A DNA stretch of 64,000 nucleotides from NCBI RefSeq assembly GCF_000423065.1, contig NZ_AUHG01000011.1:806001-870000 (forward strand), given 5' to 3'. The notes beneath the pieces are model-generated. The model saw nothing but the letters and a program-made list of their open reading frames with translations. It was not told where the DNA came from and did not search any database. Numbering within the stretch: position 1 is the first letter of the stretch; each line of letters begins with the position of its first letter. This stretch comes from Christiangramia echinicola DSM 19838. GTDB taxonomy: Bacteria > Bacteroidota > Bacteroidia > Flavobacteriales > Flavobacteriaceae. Positions 8,220 through 17,034 of this stretch are shown here, piece after piece. A program made the translations under genes and the position numbers.

Positions 8220-9191
8220 ATGAGAACTAAATTACTTTTAAAGTTAATTTTAGTTCTTCTGTTGGTGGGGTGTTCTGTAGACCCCATTGAAGAAGATCTA
8301 ATGAAATATCCGGCAACAGAAGTAAATGCTGGTGTTGATGAATACGGTTGTGCCGGGGAGGATAAAATACAAACTATAACTCTTGCCGAAGCCTCAGCAA
8401 TAGAAAGTTGGGATGAAGTGCGAAAACTTTATCTAAGCATGCTGGACCTGGGAACGCCAAAAGATGGTGCTTTCGATCCAGCGATATGGGACCTAATTGA
8501 TGCATTTAATGATCCTGAACGCGAATCTCAATTAGGAGATTATACTACAACTTACAGTTTAAGCTCAGACGATTGTTTTGATTCTGTACAATTAACCATA
8601 AGGGTTATACCGGATTCGAGCGATCCTATATGCGAACTTTATGCTGGAGAAGATGCTTCCAGAGAGTTGCAATTTGGGGAGGCTTCAGCGATCGAAAGTT
8701 GGGATGAAGTGCGGAAACTTTATTTAAGTTTGCTTGAGCCTGGAGTTTCAAGAAATGGAAGTTTTGATCCATCTATCTGGGATTTGATAGATGCATTCAA
8801 TGATGGCAGTGATCCTCTTGGAGAATACACAACTATATATACTATTATTGACGGAGATTGTTCAGATTCTGTGGAGTTAACTATTACTGTTGTTCCAGAT
8901 AGAGCAGATCCTCCGTTTTGTGATCTGGATGCAGGTCCGGATAATGTAAAAACTTTGACCAGAAGTGAAGCTGCGGCCTTACCTAGCTGGGATGAAGTAA
9001 GAAAGCTATATCTGAGTTTACTAGCCCCGGGTATACCTAAAAATGGTAGCTTCGATCCTTCTATTTGGGATTTAATAAACCAGTTTAACGAACCGGGTGA
9101 TAATCTAGGTGATTATACAACTGTTTATACGCTTACAGATGGAGAGTGTAGAGATACTGTTAAATTAACAATTAGAGTTATAGAAGATTAA
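8220..9191 (+). CDS. Secreted lipoprotein with three tandem SWDEVRKLY repeats
   Basis: This 323-residue protein has a short lipoprotein signal (LLLVGC, lipid Cys 18), then three tandem repeats filling the rest: residues 44-132, 138-227 and 234-323. Each repeat begins with a Cys a few residues before an A-G-x-D motif, then has SWDEVRKLYLS(M/L)L, PxDGxFDPxIWDLI and (G)(D/E)YTTxYxL, and ends near a second Cys (119, 214, 310). This spacing suggests one disulfide per repeat. The layout resembles Ig-like repeats of flavobacterial adhesins with an added SWDEVRKLY helix, but I recognise no named domain. It lies between two polymerase paralogues and has its own terminator. Function unknown. Confidence 0.85.
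   Translation: MRTKLLLKLILVLLLVGCSVDPIEEDLMKYPATEVNAGVDEYGCAGEDKIQTITLAEASAIESWDEVRKLYLSMLDLGTPKDGAFDPAIWDLIDAFNDPERESQLGDYTTTYSLSSDDCFDSVQLTIRVIPDSSDPICELYAGEDASRELQFGEASAIESWDEVRKLYLSLLEPGVSRNGSFDPSIWDLIDAFNDGSDPLGEYTTIYTIIDGDCSDSVELTITVVPDRADPPFCDLDAGPDNVKTLTRSEAAALPSWDEVRKLYLSLLAPGIPKNGSFDPSIWDLINQFNEPGDNLGDYTTVYTLTDGECRDTVKLTIRVIED
8349..9188 (+). repeat. Three tandem ~90-codon protein repeats
   Basis: Copies lie at 8349-8615, 8631-8900 and 8919-9188. They are highly similar as protein (SWDEVRKLYLS in all three; FDPxIWDLI in all three), but many synonymous DNA differences are visible, so the duplication is old and kept by selection rather than recent. Confidence 0.9.
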
Positions 9192-9212
9192 GAATAATTA
9201 CTGGAGATTTAG

Positions 9213-9250
9213 AAAGAGACCGCAATTTCGGTCTCTTTTTATTTTTTATG
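9213..9250 (+). terminator. Strong Rho-independent terminator
   Basis: AAAGAGACCG (9213-9222), a 6-base loop, CGGTCTCTTT (9229-9238) and a run of T to about 9250. It closes the repeat-lipoprotein transcript 21 bases after its stop and separates it from the second polymerase-like gene. Confidence 0.92.
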
Positions 9251-9401
9251 AACTTAGTCTACAATTATTGAGATCATTTTCTACAGTCGCTACATAATTA
9301 AACCCTGTTCTACCCTGTCTGAAGGAGATATAGGTTCAATTTATCCCAAATATATCTTTTGGCAGAAGCTTTGCTTATATCTATTTCGAAATAAGAGAGC
9401 T

Positions 9402-10640
9402 ATGGAGTCAGATGATATATTAAGAATTATTGAAGCGATATTGTTAATACCTTTTCTGTATGAATTAAATCAGTATATTCTGAAAAAGATAAAGAAAAAG
9501 CATTTATTTTCTTCAAAAATGAAGCTTAATATTCTCTTTTTCTATCATTTGGTTTTCGGATGGATTTATTACCTCTATGCTTTTTTTAATCCTTCAGATA
9601 GTAAAGCTTATTACTCTAGAACCGATGATTTTAAAGGGTCCTGGTTTGAAATATTTGGTACTGAAACGAGCTTTATAGATTTTATTTCATATCCTTTTAT
9701 CAATACACTTGGCTTTAGCTATGAGATGATGATGTTGCTATTTACCTGGATAGGCTATTGGGGATTCGTATTCGGTTTTCTGTTCTTTAAAGAAAACATC
9801 CCTCAGAAGGTGAGGGTCTTTAAGCGAGTAGATCTGTTAACTCTAATACTTTTCTTTCCTAATATGCATTTCTGGTCGGCTTCTCTAGGTAAGGGAGCGC
9901 CTATATTCTTTGCTTTAATGTTGTTTGCCTATTCTATAGGAAAAATAAAGGATAGAAAAATTGGTTTATTCGTATCCTCTATGCTTATTTTTGCAATAAG
10001 ACCACATATTTTCCTGTTACTTTGTGCAGGTGGCCTCTACGGTCTCTATTTCGGAAAAAATCTGATTTCCAGGAAAAAGAAACTGGCAGGGGGGATTATT
10101 ATTCTGGCTGGCTTATTTTTGTTAAAAGAACAAATACTCGGAGTTGTTAATTTAAATGGTTCTGAAAATCTTGTGGCCGATTTTCTTGCATTTTCCTCGA
10201 CCAGGGCAAATGATCTTAGTTCCGCAACCTCTGGAATTAATATGGCTAGCTACAGCCTGCCAGAGAAAATTTTCACTTTCTGGTTTCGTCCATTATTCCT
10301 GGATGCCCCTGGTATTCTTGGAATCATAGTTTCAATAGAGAACTTTATTTACCTATTATTATTTGGAAAAATTTTCAAGAGCAATTTTTTTATGTTCTGG
10401 AAGAACGCTCCATCTCAGGTAAAATCATGTTTGATGATCTTTATCCTTACTTCAGTAGCCATGACATTTATTATGTCTAATCTGGGGATTATGATTCGTC
10501 AGAAAACAATGATTATGTATTTTATGTTTTTTGTAATCTATTATTTTCTGGCCTACGAAAAATCTGAAACTTTAAGGCACAAGTTAAAGGGAATTGGTGT
10601 GCCGACTTCTAATAAACAAGAAATAAGAGTAGGGTATTAG
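9402..10640 (+). CDS. EpsG/Wzy-like polytopic membrane protein, putative polysaccharide polymerase (copy 2)
   Basis: This 412-residue membrane protein is a clear paralogue of the protein at 927-2126. Shared blocks include PSDSKAY, FIDF.S.PFIN, ENIP.KV.VFK, FPNMHFW.ASLGKGAPIF and IRPHIFLL, at the same spacing along the full length. About ten membrane segments are visible, and the C-terminus is charged. It follows a terminator and a 210-base gap, so it probably starts a new transcript running into the bacillosamine-type genes. Polymerase function is inferred from topology and locus. The two copies may polymerise different repeat units, or one may be a leftover of locus exchange. Confidence 0.65.
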   Translation: MESDDILRIIEAILLIPFLYELNQYILKKIKKKHLFSSKMKLNILFFYHLVFGWIYYLYAFFNPSDSKAYYSRTDDFKGSWFEIFGTETSFIDFISYPFINTLGFSYEMMMLLFTWIGYWGFVFGFLFFKENIPQKVRVFKRVDLLTLILFFPNMHFWSASLGKGAPIFFALMLFAYSIGKIKDRKIGLFVSSMLIFAIRPHIFLLLCAGGLYGLYFGKNLISRKKKLAGGIIILAGLFLLKEQILGVVNLNGSENLVADFLAFSSTRANDLSSATSGINMASYSLPEKIFTFWFRPLFLDAPGILGIIVSIENFIYLLLFGKIFKSNFFMFWKNAPSQVKSCLMIFILTSVAMTFIMSNLGIMIRQKTMIMYFMFFVIYYFLAYEKSETLRHKLKGIGVPTSNKQEIRVGY

Positions 10641-10699
10641 TGATGTGTAACTTCAATAAATGATATAAAAGCGATAGATTTGCAGCTAAAATTTTTTAA

Positions 10700-11863
10700 G
10701 TGCAGAAATTAGTTCGAATTACTACGATTCCTCTTTCGTTGGAAAAACTGCTCGAAGGTCAGCTTTCATATATGAATGATCATTATGAAGTAATAGCGGT
10801 TTCTGCGGAAAAAAATAGACTTGAAAATTACGGTAAAAATAATAAAGTTCGGACTTTCTGGGTAGAGATGACGAGGGCAATCACCCCTTGGAAGGATCTG
10901 AAAAGTCTTTGGCGTTTCTATAATTTTTTAAAAAGGGAAAAACCCTTTATCATTCATAGTCATACCCCAAAAGCCGGCATAATTGGGATGCTGGCGGGAA
11001 AGATGGCAGGGGTCCCTGTTCGTTTGCACACTGTGGCGGGACTTCCCTTGCTTGAAGTGAAAGGAACGAAAAGGAAATTACTTGATGCAGTAGAAAAACT
11101 AACATATAGGCTTGCCACTCGGGTATATCCCAATTCGTTCGAATTAAAAAAAATAATACTTCAGCTTAAATATGCCGAAGAGGCGAAGTTAAGAGTGCTA
11201 GGAGAAGGTAGTTCGAATGGAATTGATACTACCTATTTCCAACCTTCTTTATTTAGTAAAAAAGATAATATTGACTTGAAAAGTGAATTAGGAATACCTG
11301 GAAAGGATTTTATATTCATTTTTGTAGGGAGACTGGTGAGAGAAAAAGGAATTAATGAACTTGTAAGGGCTTTTATTAAACTACAAAGCGATAGACCAAA
11401 TAGTTCGCTATTACTAGTAGGTCCCTTTGAGCAGGACCTTGATCCTTTGGATAAGGAAGTCTTCAGGATCATTGAAGAAAATCCAAAAATCTTTACAACC
11501 GGGTATCAGCAGGATGTAAGGCCTTTTTTCTCAATTGCCGATGTTCTGACTTTTCCCAGTTATCGCGAGGGGTTTCCAAATGTGGTTATGCAGGCAAATG
11601 CTATGAATCTTCCGGCTATTGTTACAAATATTAATGGCTGCAACGAGATTGTAGAAGAAGGAGTAAACGGGGTAATCATACCAGTTAAAAATGAAAGCAA
11701 AATCTTACAATCTATGAGGAGGCTGATGGATGATAGGGAATTATGTTCTATGTTAGCTCATAACGCACGAGAATTGATTCAGAAGAAATATGAAAGGACC
11801 AGGTTCTGGAATATTTTGTTAAAAGAATATAAAGAGTTAGAGGTCTTACATAAACATGATTAA
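10700..11863 (+). CDS. Glycosyltransferase family 4 (GT-B), GTG start
   Basis: The frame starts at GTG 10700 and gives 387 residues beginning QKLVRITTIPLSLEKLL after the initiator Met. It has the GT-B N-terminal motifs (HSHTPKAGIIGMLAGKMAGV) and the C-terminal FIFVGRLVREKGI and SYREGFPNVVMQA. The second acid of the usual E-x7-E pair is Gln here, as I would expect of the CapM/PglA-like subgroup. Its place directly before the phosphoglycosyl transferase suggests it adds the second sugar, but this is inference. Spacing to the next gene is 49 bases. Confidence 0.85.
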   Translation: MQKLVRITTIPLSLEKLLEGQLSYMNDHYEVIAVSAEKNRLENYGKNNKVRTFWVEMTRAITPWKDLKSLWRFYNFLKREKPFIIHSHTPKAGIIGMLAGKMAGVPVRLHTVAGLPLLEVKGTKRKLLDAVEKLTYRLATRVYPNSFELKKIILQLKYAEEAKLRVLGEGSSNGIDTTYFQPSLFSKKDNIDLKSELGIPGKDFIFIFVGRLVREKGINELVRAFIKLQSDRPNSSLLLVGPFEQDLDPLDKEVFRIIEENPKIFTTGYQQDVRPFFSIADVLTFPSYREGFPNVVMQANAMNLPAIVTNINGCNEIVEEGVNGVIIPVKNESKILQSMRRLMDDRELCSMLAHNARELIQKKYERTRFWNILLKEYKELEVLHKHD

Positions 11864-11912
11864 ATTCGCGGCCACAGATAAAAATTTGTCATGTTCTTTA
11901 TAATTGTTAGGA

Positions 11913-12518
11913 ATGTATAGGAAAATTATTAAACCGGCTATAGATTTTACGGTAGCTTTTATTAGCCTGGTTATTATAAGTCCCATACTGCTATCGATCA
12001 TTATATTATTGTCCCTGGCGAACAATGGAAGACCCTTCTTTTTCCAAAAAAGACCGGGTAAATTCGGTAGAAATTTTAAAATAGTTAAATTTAAAACCAT
12101 GACCGATGCTACTGATAAGAATGGGAGTTTGTTGCCAGATGCAGAGAGGTTAACTTATATCGGAAAAATCGTAAGAAAAACTTCCATAGACGAAATTCCA
12201 CAACTTTTTAATGTTGTTAAGGGTGATATGAGTATAATAGGGCCACGACCCTTGCTGCCGGAATATCTTGCTCTATATGATGAAGAGCAAAAGAAAAGAC
12301 ATGATGTAAAACCTGGAATAACTGGTTGGGCGCAGGTAAACGGAAGAAATGCTATAAGCTGGACACAAAAGTTTGAATATGATATATGGTATGTGGAAAA
12401 TCAGTCGTTTATCCTTGATTTTAAAATACTCATGAAAACAATAAAAAAGGTGTTGGTTTCTGAAGGAATTAATACCGCGAACATGGCTACAACCGAACCA
12501 TTTAACGGAAATAATTAA
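11913..12518 (+). CDS. pglC: PglC-like phosphoglycosyl transferase (initiating sugar transferase)
   Basis: From the ATG at 11913 the protein has 201 residues; a TTG nine bases upstream is a poorer start. One N-terminal membrane (re-entrant) helix is followed by FFQKRPGKFGRNFKIVKFKTM, the DEIPQLFNVVKGDMSIIGPRP block with the Asp-Glu catalytic pair, and PGITGWAQVNGRN. This is the small monotopic phosphoglycosyl transferase family, which moves a sugar-1-phosphate from a UDP-sugar onto undecaprenyl phosphate at the inner membrane. The short size and the neighbouring PglD/E/F-like genes point to UDP-diacetylbacillosamine as donor. Galactose- or GlcNAc-phosphate specificity cannot be excluded. Confidence 0.88.
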   Translation: MYRKIIKPAIDFTVAFISLVIISPILLSIIILLSLANNGRPFFFQKRPGKFGRNFKIVKFKTMTDATDKNGSLLPDAERLTYIGKIVRKTSIDEIPQLFNVVKGDMSIIGPRPLLPEYLALYDEEQKKRHDVKPGITGWAQVNGRNAISWTQKFEYDIWYVENQSFILDFKILMKTIKKVLVSEGINTANMATTEPFNGNN

Positions 12519-13133
12519 ATGATCATATACGGCGCCAGCGGGCATGCTAAGGTAATTATCGATATTATTAAATCCCTTCCGAATCATTCTATAGATCTAG
12601 TCATAGATGATAATCCCGCTATCAATAAACTTTTAGATTATGAAGTAGAGCATGAACTATTAGATATCTCACCAGACCGGGAAGTTGTGCTGGCGATTGG
12701 TAAGAACATGATCAGGTATAATCTAGCAGGGAAATTAAATATTAAATTCTGTTCCCCACTTATTCATAGTTCAGCAATCGTTTCAGATTCCTCTATGTTA
12801 GGCAATGGTAGTGTAGTAATGGCCCAGGCGGTTATTAATTCTTCAGCAGAAATTGGGGAGCATTGTATTATAAATTCCGGAGCTATGGTAGAACATGATG
12901 TTTATATTAATGATTTTGTGCATATTTCACCAGGAGCCATCATTACTGGAAATGTCAAGATAGGTACAGGGACACATGTTGGTGCAGGAGCAACCATAAT
13001 TCCAGGGATAGAAGTCGGGAAATGGGTGACTATTGGTGCTGGTGCTGTAGTTATAGAAAATATTCCTGATTTTGCAGTTGTGGTAGGAAATCCTGCAAAA
13101 GTTGTAAAATTCAATAAGATTGGTGATGAATAA
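12519..13133 (+). CDS. pglD: PglD-like sugar N-acetyltransferase
   Basis: This 204-residue protein has an N-terminal nucleotide-sugar domain (MIIYGASGHAKVIIDIIKS) and a left-handed beta-helix of hexapeptide repeats (for example IGTGTHVGAGATIIPGI). The conserved GAMVEHDVYI segment carries the catalytic His of the PglD family. It would acetylate the C4 amine of the UDP-amino sugar using acetyl-CoA, completing UDP-diNAcBac. Its ATG directly follows the stop of the transferase gene, and its 3' end overlaps the aminotransferase by 8 bases. The family is clear; the precise sugar is inferred from the gene set. Confidence 0.85.
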   Translation: MIIYGASGHAKVIIDIIKSLPNHSIDLVIDDNPAINKLLDYEVEHELLDISPDREVVLAIGKNMIRYNLAGKLNIKFCSPLIHSSAIVSDSSMLGNGSVVMAQAVINSSAEIGEHCIINSGAMVEHDVYINDFVHISPGAIITGNVKIGTGTHVGAGATIIPGIEVGKWVTIGAGAVVIENIPDFAVVVGNPAKVVKFNKIGDE

Positions 13134-14280
13134 AGAAAAGATATGGCTTTCCTCTCCGCATATGGGGGGAAATGAAATTAAATACATAAATGAAGCTTTT
13201 GATGCTAACTGGATAGCTCCACTAGGTCCTAATGTGAATGGCTTTGAAAGTGATATTCAGAACTATCTGGATGGGGATAACTCGAAAGGTATTGAAGTTG
13301 CTGCTTTGAGTTCAGGAACTGCAGCGCTACATCTAGCGTTGGTCCTGCTTGGCGTGGAAAGAGGTGATGAAGTGATCTGCCAGAGTATGACCTTTGCAGC
13401 TTCGGCTAATCCAATTGCTTATCTTGGTGCAACCCCAGTATTTGTTGATAGTGAATCCGATACTTTAAATATCTGTCCTGAACAGTTGGAAATCGCAATT
13501 AAAGATAGAATTGCCAGGAGTAGAAAGCCTAAGGCAATAATTGGAGTACATCTTTACGGGATGCCCTATAAGATTGATGAAATTAATAAGGTCGCTAAGA
13601 AATATGATATTCCTGTTGTAGAAGATAGTGCAGAAGCTTTGGGAAGCCGATATAAAGGTAAAAATTGTGGAACATTTGCAGAGTATTCTATCTTATCCTT
13701 TAACGGAAATAAGATTATTACCACCTCAGGTGGAGGTGCGTTGGTTACAAAAGATGTCGCGAAGAAACAAAAAGCTGTATTTCTAGCTACTCAGGCAAGA
13801 GATAATGCACCTCATTATCAACATAGCGAGATAGGATATAATTATCGTTTAAGCAATATTTCGGCGGGTATAGGTAGAGGACAAATGGAAGTTTTGGATG
13901 CACATGTGGAAGCCAGGCGGGAAATGTTTGAATTTTATGTAAATTTATTCCAGGAAATAGATGGGGTAAAAGTTTTTAAAGAGCCGAATGAAGATTTTTA
14001 TAGCAATCACTGGTTGACGGTGATCGAGGTGGATGAAAAGCTAACCGGAGGTATTGATAGAGAAGATCTCAGGAATTTTCTGGAAGCTGAAAATATAGAA
14101 AGCCGACCCCTATGGAAACCGATGCATATGCAACCGATTTTTAAGGATTGTCCATTTTACGGCACGGGGATTGCCGAGAATATGTTCGAAAAAGGTTTAT
14201 GTTTGCCTAGTGGTTCTAATCTAACTGATGAAGACAGGGATAGAATAGAACGGGCAATATTAGATTGTTTGAAAAAATAA
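13126..14280 (+). CDS. pglE: PglE-like PLP sugar aminotransferase (DegT/DnrJ/EryC1/StrS family)
   Basis: From the ATG at 13126 the protein has 384 residues. In-frame TTG and GTG codons just upstream are less likely starts. Family motifs are visible: LSSGTAALHLAL near the N-terminus for phosphate binding, VEDSAEALGS with the PLP ring Asp, and SFNGNKIITTSGGGA with the Schiff-base lysine at about residue 196. It would transfer an amino group from glutamate to C4 of the 4-keto sugar made by the dehydratase two codons downstream. The start WLSSPHMGGNE and the linked genes match the bacillosamine branch of the family. Confidence 0.88.
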   Translation: MNKEKIWLSSPHMGGNEIKYINEAFDANWIAPLGPNVNGFESDIQNYLDGDNSKGIEVAALSSGTAALHLALVLLGVERGDEVICQSMTFAASANPIAYLGATPVFVDSESDTLNICPEQLEIAIKDRIARSRKPKAIIGVHLYGMPYKIDEINKVAKKYDIPVVEDSAEALGSRYKGKNCGTFAEYSILSFNGNKIITTSGGGALVTKDVAKKQKAVFLATQARDNAPHYQHSEIGYNYRLSNISAGIGRGQMEVLDAHVEARREMFEFYVNLFQEIDGVKVFKEPNEDFYSNHWLTVIEVDEKLTGGIDREDLRNFLEAENIESRPLWKPMHMQPIFKDCPFYGTGIAENMFEKGLCLPSGSNLTDEDRDRIERAILDCLKK

Positions 14281-14284
14281 AATT

Positions 14285-16252
14285 ATGGGGAAAATCAACA
14301 AGACCCTTCAGAATATTATTGCCGGACCTGATAATGGATTAGATATTAGAAATATAAAATATCTTCCACGTTGGGCCGTATTTCTAATTGATATAGGTCT
14401 GGTAACTATTTCAACAGTCTTAACGATTTTTATTTTACTTGATCTTTCTCCTTTTCAATATACTTTGCTAAGTTATTTTGATAAAGCAGTACTTATAGTA
14501 GGCACTCATATTGTATTCTTCTATTTCTTTAAGACTTACTCGGGGATAATCAGGTATTCTTCTAATATAGATGCTCTCAAGCTCTTACTCGCTACAATTA
14601 GTTCTTTTATTTTTCTTCTAACAGTTAATTATGTTACTTTCTTTTCTATTGGAGAGAAAATTTTTCTTGTTGGTGGCCTACTAATTAATTTGTGGATTTC
14701 ATTCTCACTATTATTTCTTTTCCGGCTTGGAGTAAAACAAGTCTATGAATATTTTAAAATCATACAAAAAAATGAGTCTTTAATTAAGACCGTAATTCTG
14801 GGGATCGATGAGAATGCTATTTCCATTGCTGGAGCCTTAGATATTGAGCATCCTAAGCGATTCAAAATTGTTGGGTTTCTTACTCAGAATTCTCATAAAA
14901 GATTAAGAATTTTGGATAAGCCAGTGCTTCAACACAATGAACAAATTCACAAAGAAGTGGCTTCCTTGGGGGCAGAGGCGATTATTTTTTCTGAAAATAC
15001 ATTTTCTTCGGAAGAAAAATTCAAGTTGGTAGAAGAGTGTCTTGAACACAATATTGCGGTGTACAATGCTCCTCTTGTTTCCTCATGGGATGACAGTCAG
15101 CCAATAGCCCAAAAAGTAAAAACTCTGCAAATTGAGGATCTGCTGGAAAGAGAACCCATACAGCTGGAAGTTCAGAATAAAATAGATCAGCTTACCAACA
15201 GGACTATTCTGGTAACCGGAGCTGCCGGTTCTATTGGTAGTGAAATTGTAAGGCAGGTGGCCGAATACAACCCTAAAAAGCTTGTTATTCTGGATCAGGC
15301 TGAAACTCCTTTGCATAATCTACAACTGGAAATTGAATCTAAATTTCCTGACCTTAATTTTAAGGTTATTGTTTGTGATGTGGGAAATCAGAAAAGACTG
15401 GAATTGATGTTCCAGAATCAGGATATCGATGTGGTTTATCATGCCGCTGCTTATAAACATGTTCCTTTGATGGAAAGCAATCCTCATGAAGCTATTTTTG
15501 TAAATATACATGGAACAAAGAACCTGGCAGACCTGGCCGTGAAATACCAGGTTGGTCATTTCGTGATGGTTTCTACAGATAAAGCGGTAAACCCTAGTAA
15601 TGTTATGGGCGCTTCTAAAAGAGCTGCTGAAATGTATGTACAGTCCCTGTATCATGAGCAGATTAAGAGAAAAACCAGTGAAACAAAATTTATCACCACC
15701 AGATTTGGTAATGTTTTGGGATCAAATGGTTCGGTGGTACCTCTTTTCAAAAAGCAAATTGAGAAGGGAGGACCGGTTACCATTACCCATCCTGATATTA
15801 TACGATATTTTATGACTATCCCGGAAGCCTGTCAACTGGTGCTGGAAGCCGGAGCAATGGGAAATGGTGGAGAGATATTTGTTTTCGATATGGGAGAACC
15901 GGTAAAAATTATGGATCTGGCCATTAAAATGATTAAACTTGCCGGATATCAACCAAACAAGCATATAAAAGTTAGAATTACCGGTCTAAGACCCGGTGAA
16001 AAATTATACGAGGAATTATTGAATGACGAGTGCAAAACGCTACCAACACATCATAAGAAGATTATGATTGGTCAGGAGGTGGTAAGGGATTACGAAATGG
16101 TCAATGACAAAATTATTAAGATTATAAATTCTGCTAATAAGTTGAAAAATGATAAAGTAGTTGCAAAACTTAAAGACCTGATTCCCGAATTTAAAAGTAA
16201 CAACTCTTCTTACGAAAGATTGGATAATATTCCTGAATTAAAACGAAACTAA
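14285..16252 (+). CDS. pglF: PglF/WbpM-like membrane UDP-GlcNAc 4,6-dehydratase
   Basis: This 655-residue protein has four N-terminal membrane segments (about residues 28-150), a first nucleotide-binding-like domain, and a C-terminal SDR domain starting at VTGAAGSIGSEI (glycine motif from residue 312). The active-site region reads STDKAVNPSNVMGASKR; the usual SDR Tyr of YxxxK is replaced by Met (MGASK), as in the long WbpM/PglF dehydratases. It converts UDP-GlcNAc to the UDP-4-keto-6-deoxy sugar, the first step towards UDP-bacillosamine. It follows the aminotransferase by 4 bases and precedes the export genes by 10. Confidence 0.88.
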   Translation: MGKINKTLQNIIAGPDNGLDIRNIKYLPRWAVFLIDIGLVTISTVLTIFILLDLSPFQYTLLSYFDKAVLIVGTHIVFFYFFKTYSGIIRYSSNIDALKLLLATISSFIFLLTVNYVTFFSIGEKIFLVGGLLINLWISFSLLFLFRLGVKQVYEYFKIIQKNESLIKTVILGIDENAISIAGALDIEHPKRFKIVGFLTQNSHKRLRILDKPVLQHNEQIHKEVASLGAEAIIFSENTFSSEEKFKLVEECLEHNIAVYNAPLVSSWDDSQPIAQKVKTLQIEDLLEREPIQLEVQNKIDQLTNRTILVTGAAGSIGSEIVRQVAEYNPKKLVILDQAETPLHNLQLEIESKFPDLNFKVIVCDVGNQKRLELMFQNQDIDVVYHAAAYKHVPLMESNPHEAIFVNIHGTKNLADLAVKYQVGHFVMVSTDKAVNPSNVMGASKRAAEMYVQSLYHEQIKRKTSETKFITTRFGNVLGSNGSVVPLFKKQIEKGGPVTITHPDIIRYFMTIPEACQLVLEAGAMGNGGEIFVFDMGEPVKIMDLAIKMIKLAGYQPNKHIKVRITGLRPGEKLYEELLNDECKTLPTHHKKIMIGQEVVRDYEMVNDKIIKIINSANKLKNDKVVAKLKDLIPEFKSNNSSYERLDNIPELKRN

Positions 16253-16262
16253 GAACCCTACT

Positions 16263-17033
16263 ATGAAGAGAATATTTGCTCTGTTATTGTGCAGTTCATT
16301 TTTTATAAGTTGTGCAACCAAAGATGAAATAGTTTATTTTGATAATGTTCAATCATTAGAAGGCAAGCAGAATCTTCTAGAATATGAGCCGATAATAGAG
16401 CCAAATGATGTATTAAGAATTAATGTGTCTTCATCTTCGATTAATGAAGAAATAGTGGCTCCTTTCCAAATGCGAACTCAGGGACAACAAGGAGGAGGAG
16501 GTGGAAATCAAGACTCTTCCTTGAGCGGTTATATGGTAAGTCCACAAGGTAATATTCAGTTCCCAGTTCTAGGGAAGATCAAAGTAGCCGGGTTAACCAG
16601 AACCGAAATACAGGACAAACTTATCAAGGAGATTGAATCCTACGTTAAAGATCCAATTGTAGATGTGCGTATTGTGAATTTTAGTGTCACGGTTCTCGGA
16701 GAAGTAAATAGCCCTGGTAGAATTCAAATTACAGATGGTAGGGTTAGCATGCCCGAACTAATGGCAATGGCTGGAGATATTTCCTATGATGGTAAAAGAG
16801 AAAATATTACTATTATTAGAGAGCAGAATGGCGTTAAAAGTATTGGTACAATAGACATGACAGAAACTGATCTATTTTCCAGCCCATATTTCTATCTAAA
16901 ACAAAATGATATTGTATACGTAGAGCCAAGTTACAGGGCAGTCAAGTCGGCTGGTTTTTTTACCAGTTATCAAGGTATAATATCACTAGGTACCACAATC
17001 ATAAGTATATACCTCTTAATTAATAATCTGTAA
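16263..17033 (+). CDS. wza: Wza-like polysaccharide export lipoprotein
   Basis: This 256-residue protein has a lipoprotein signal (MKRIFALLLCSSFFISC) and then the polysaccharide export domain (IIEPNDVLRINVSS, SPQGNIQFPVLGKIKVAGLT). An SLBB-like domain (VTVLGEVNSPGRIQI) and a C-terminal hydrophobic helix follow. It forms the outer-membrane/periplasmic channel for EPS export with the Wzc-like partner one base downstream. A glycine-rich insert (QGQQGGGGGNQ) near residue 78 interrupts the export domain and is probably a flexible loop. Confidence 0.9.
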   Translation: MKRIFALLLCSSFFISCATKDEIVYFDNVQSLEGKQNLLEYEPIIEPNDVLRINVSSSSINEEIVAPFQMRTQGQQGGGGGNQDSSLSGYMVSPQGNIQFPVLGKIKVAGLTRTEIQDKLIKEIESYVKDPIVDVRIVNFSVTVLGEVNSPGRIQITDGRVSMPELMAMAGDISYDGKRENITIIREQNGVKSIGTIDMTETDLFSSPYFYLKQNDIVYVEPSYRAVKSAGFFTSYQGIISLGTTIISIYLLINNL

Positions 17034-17034
17034 A

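Noticed and set aside
8349-9188. SWDEVRKLY repeats as a recent expansion
   Set aside because: Synonymous differences between copies are frequent, so the expansion is old.
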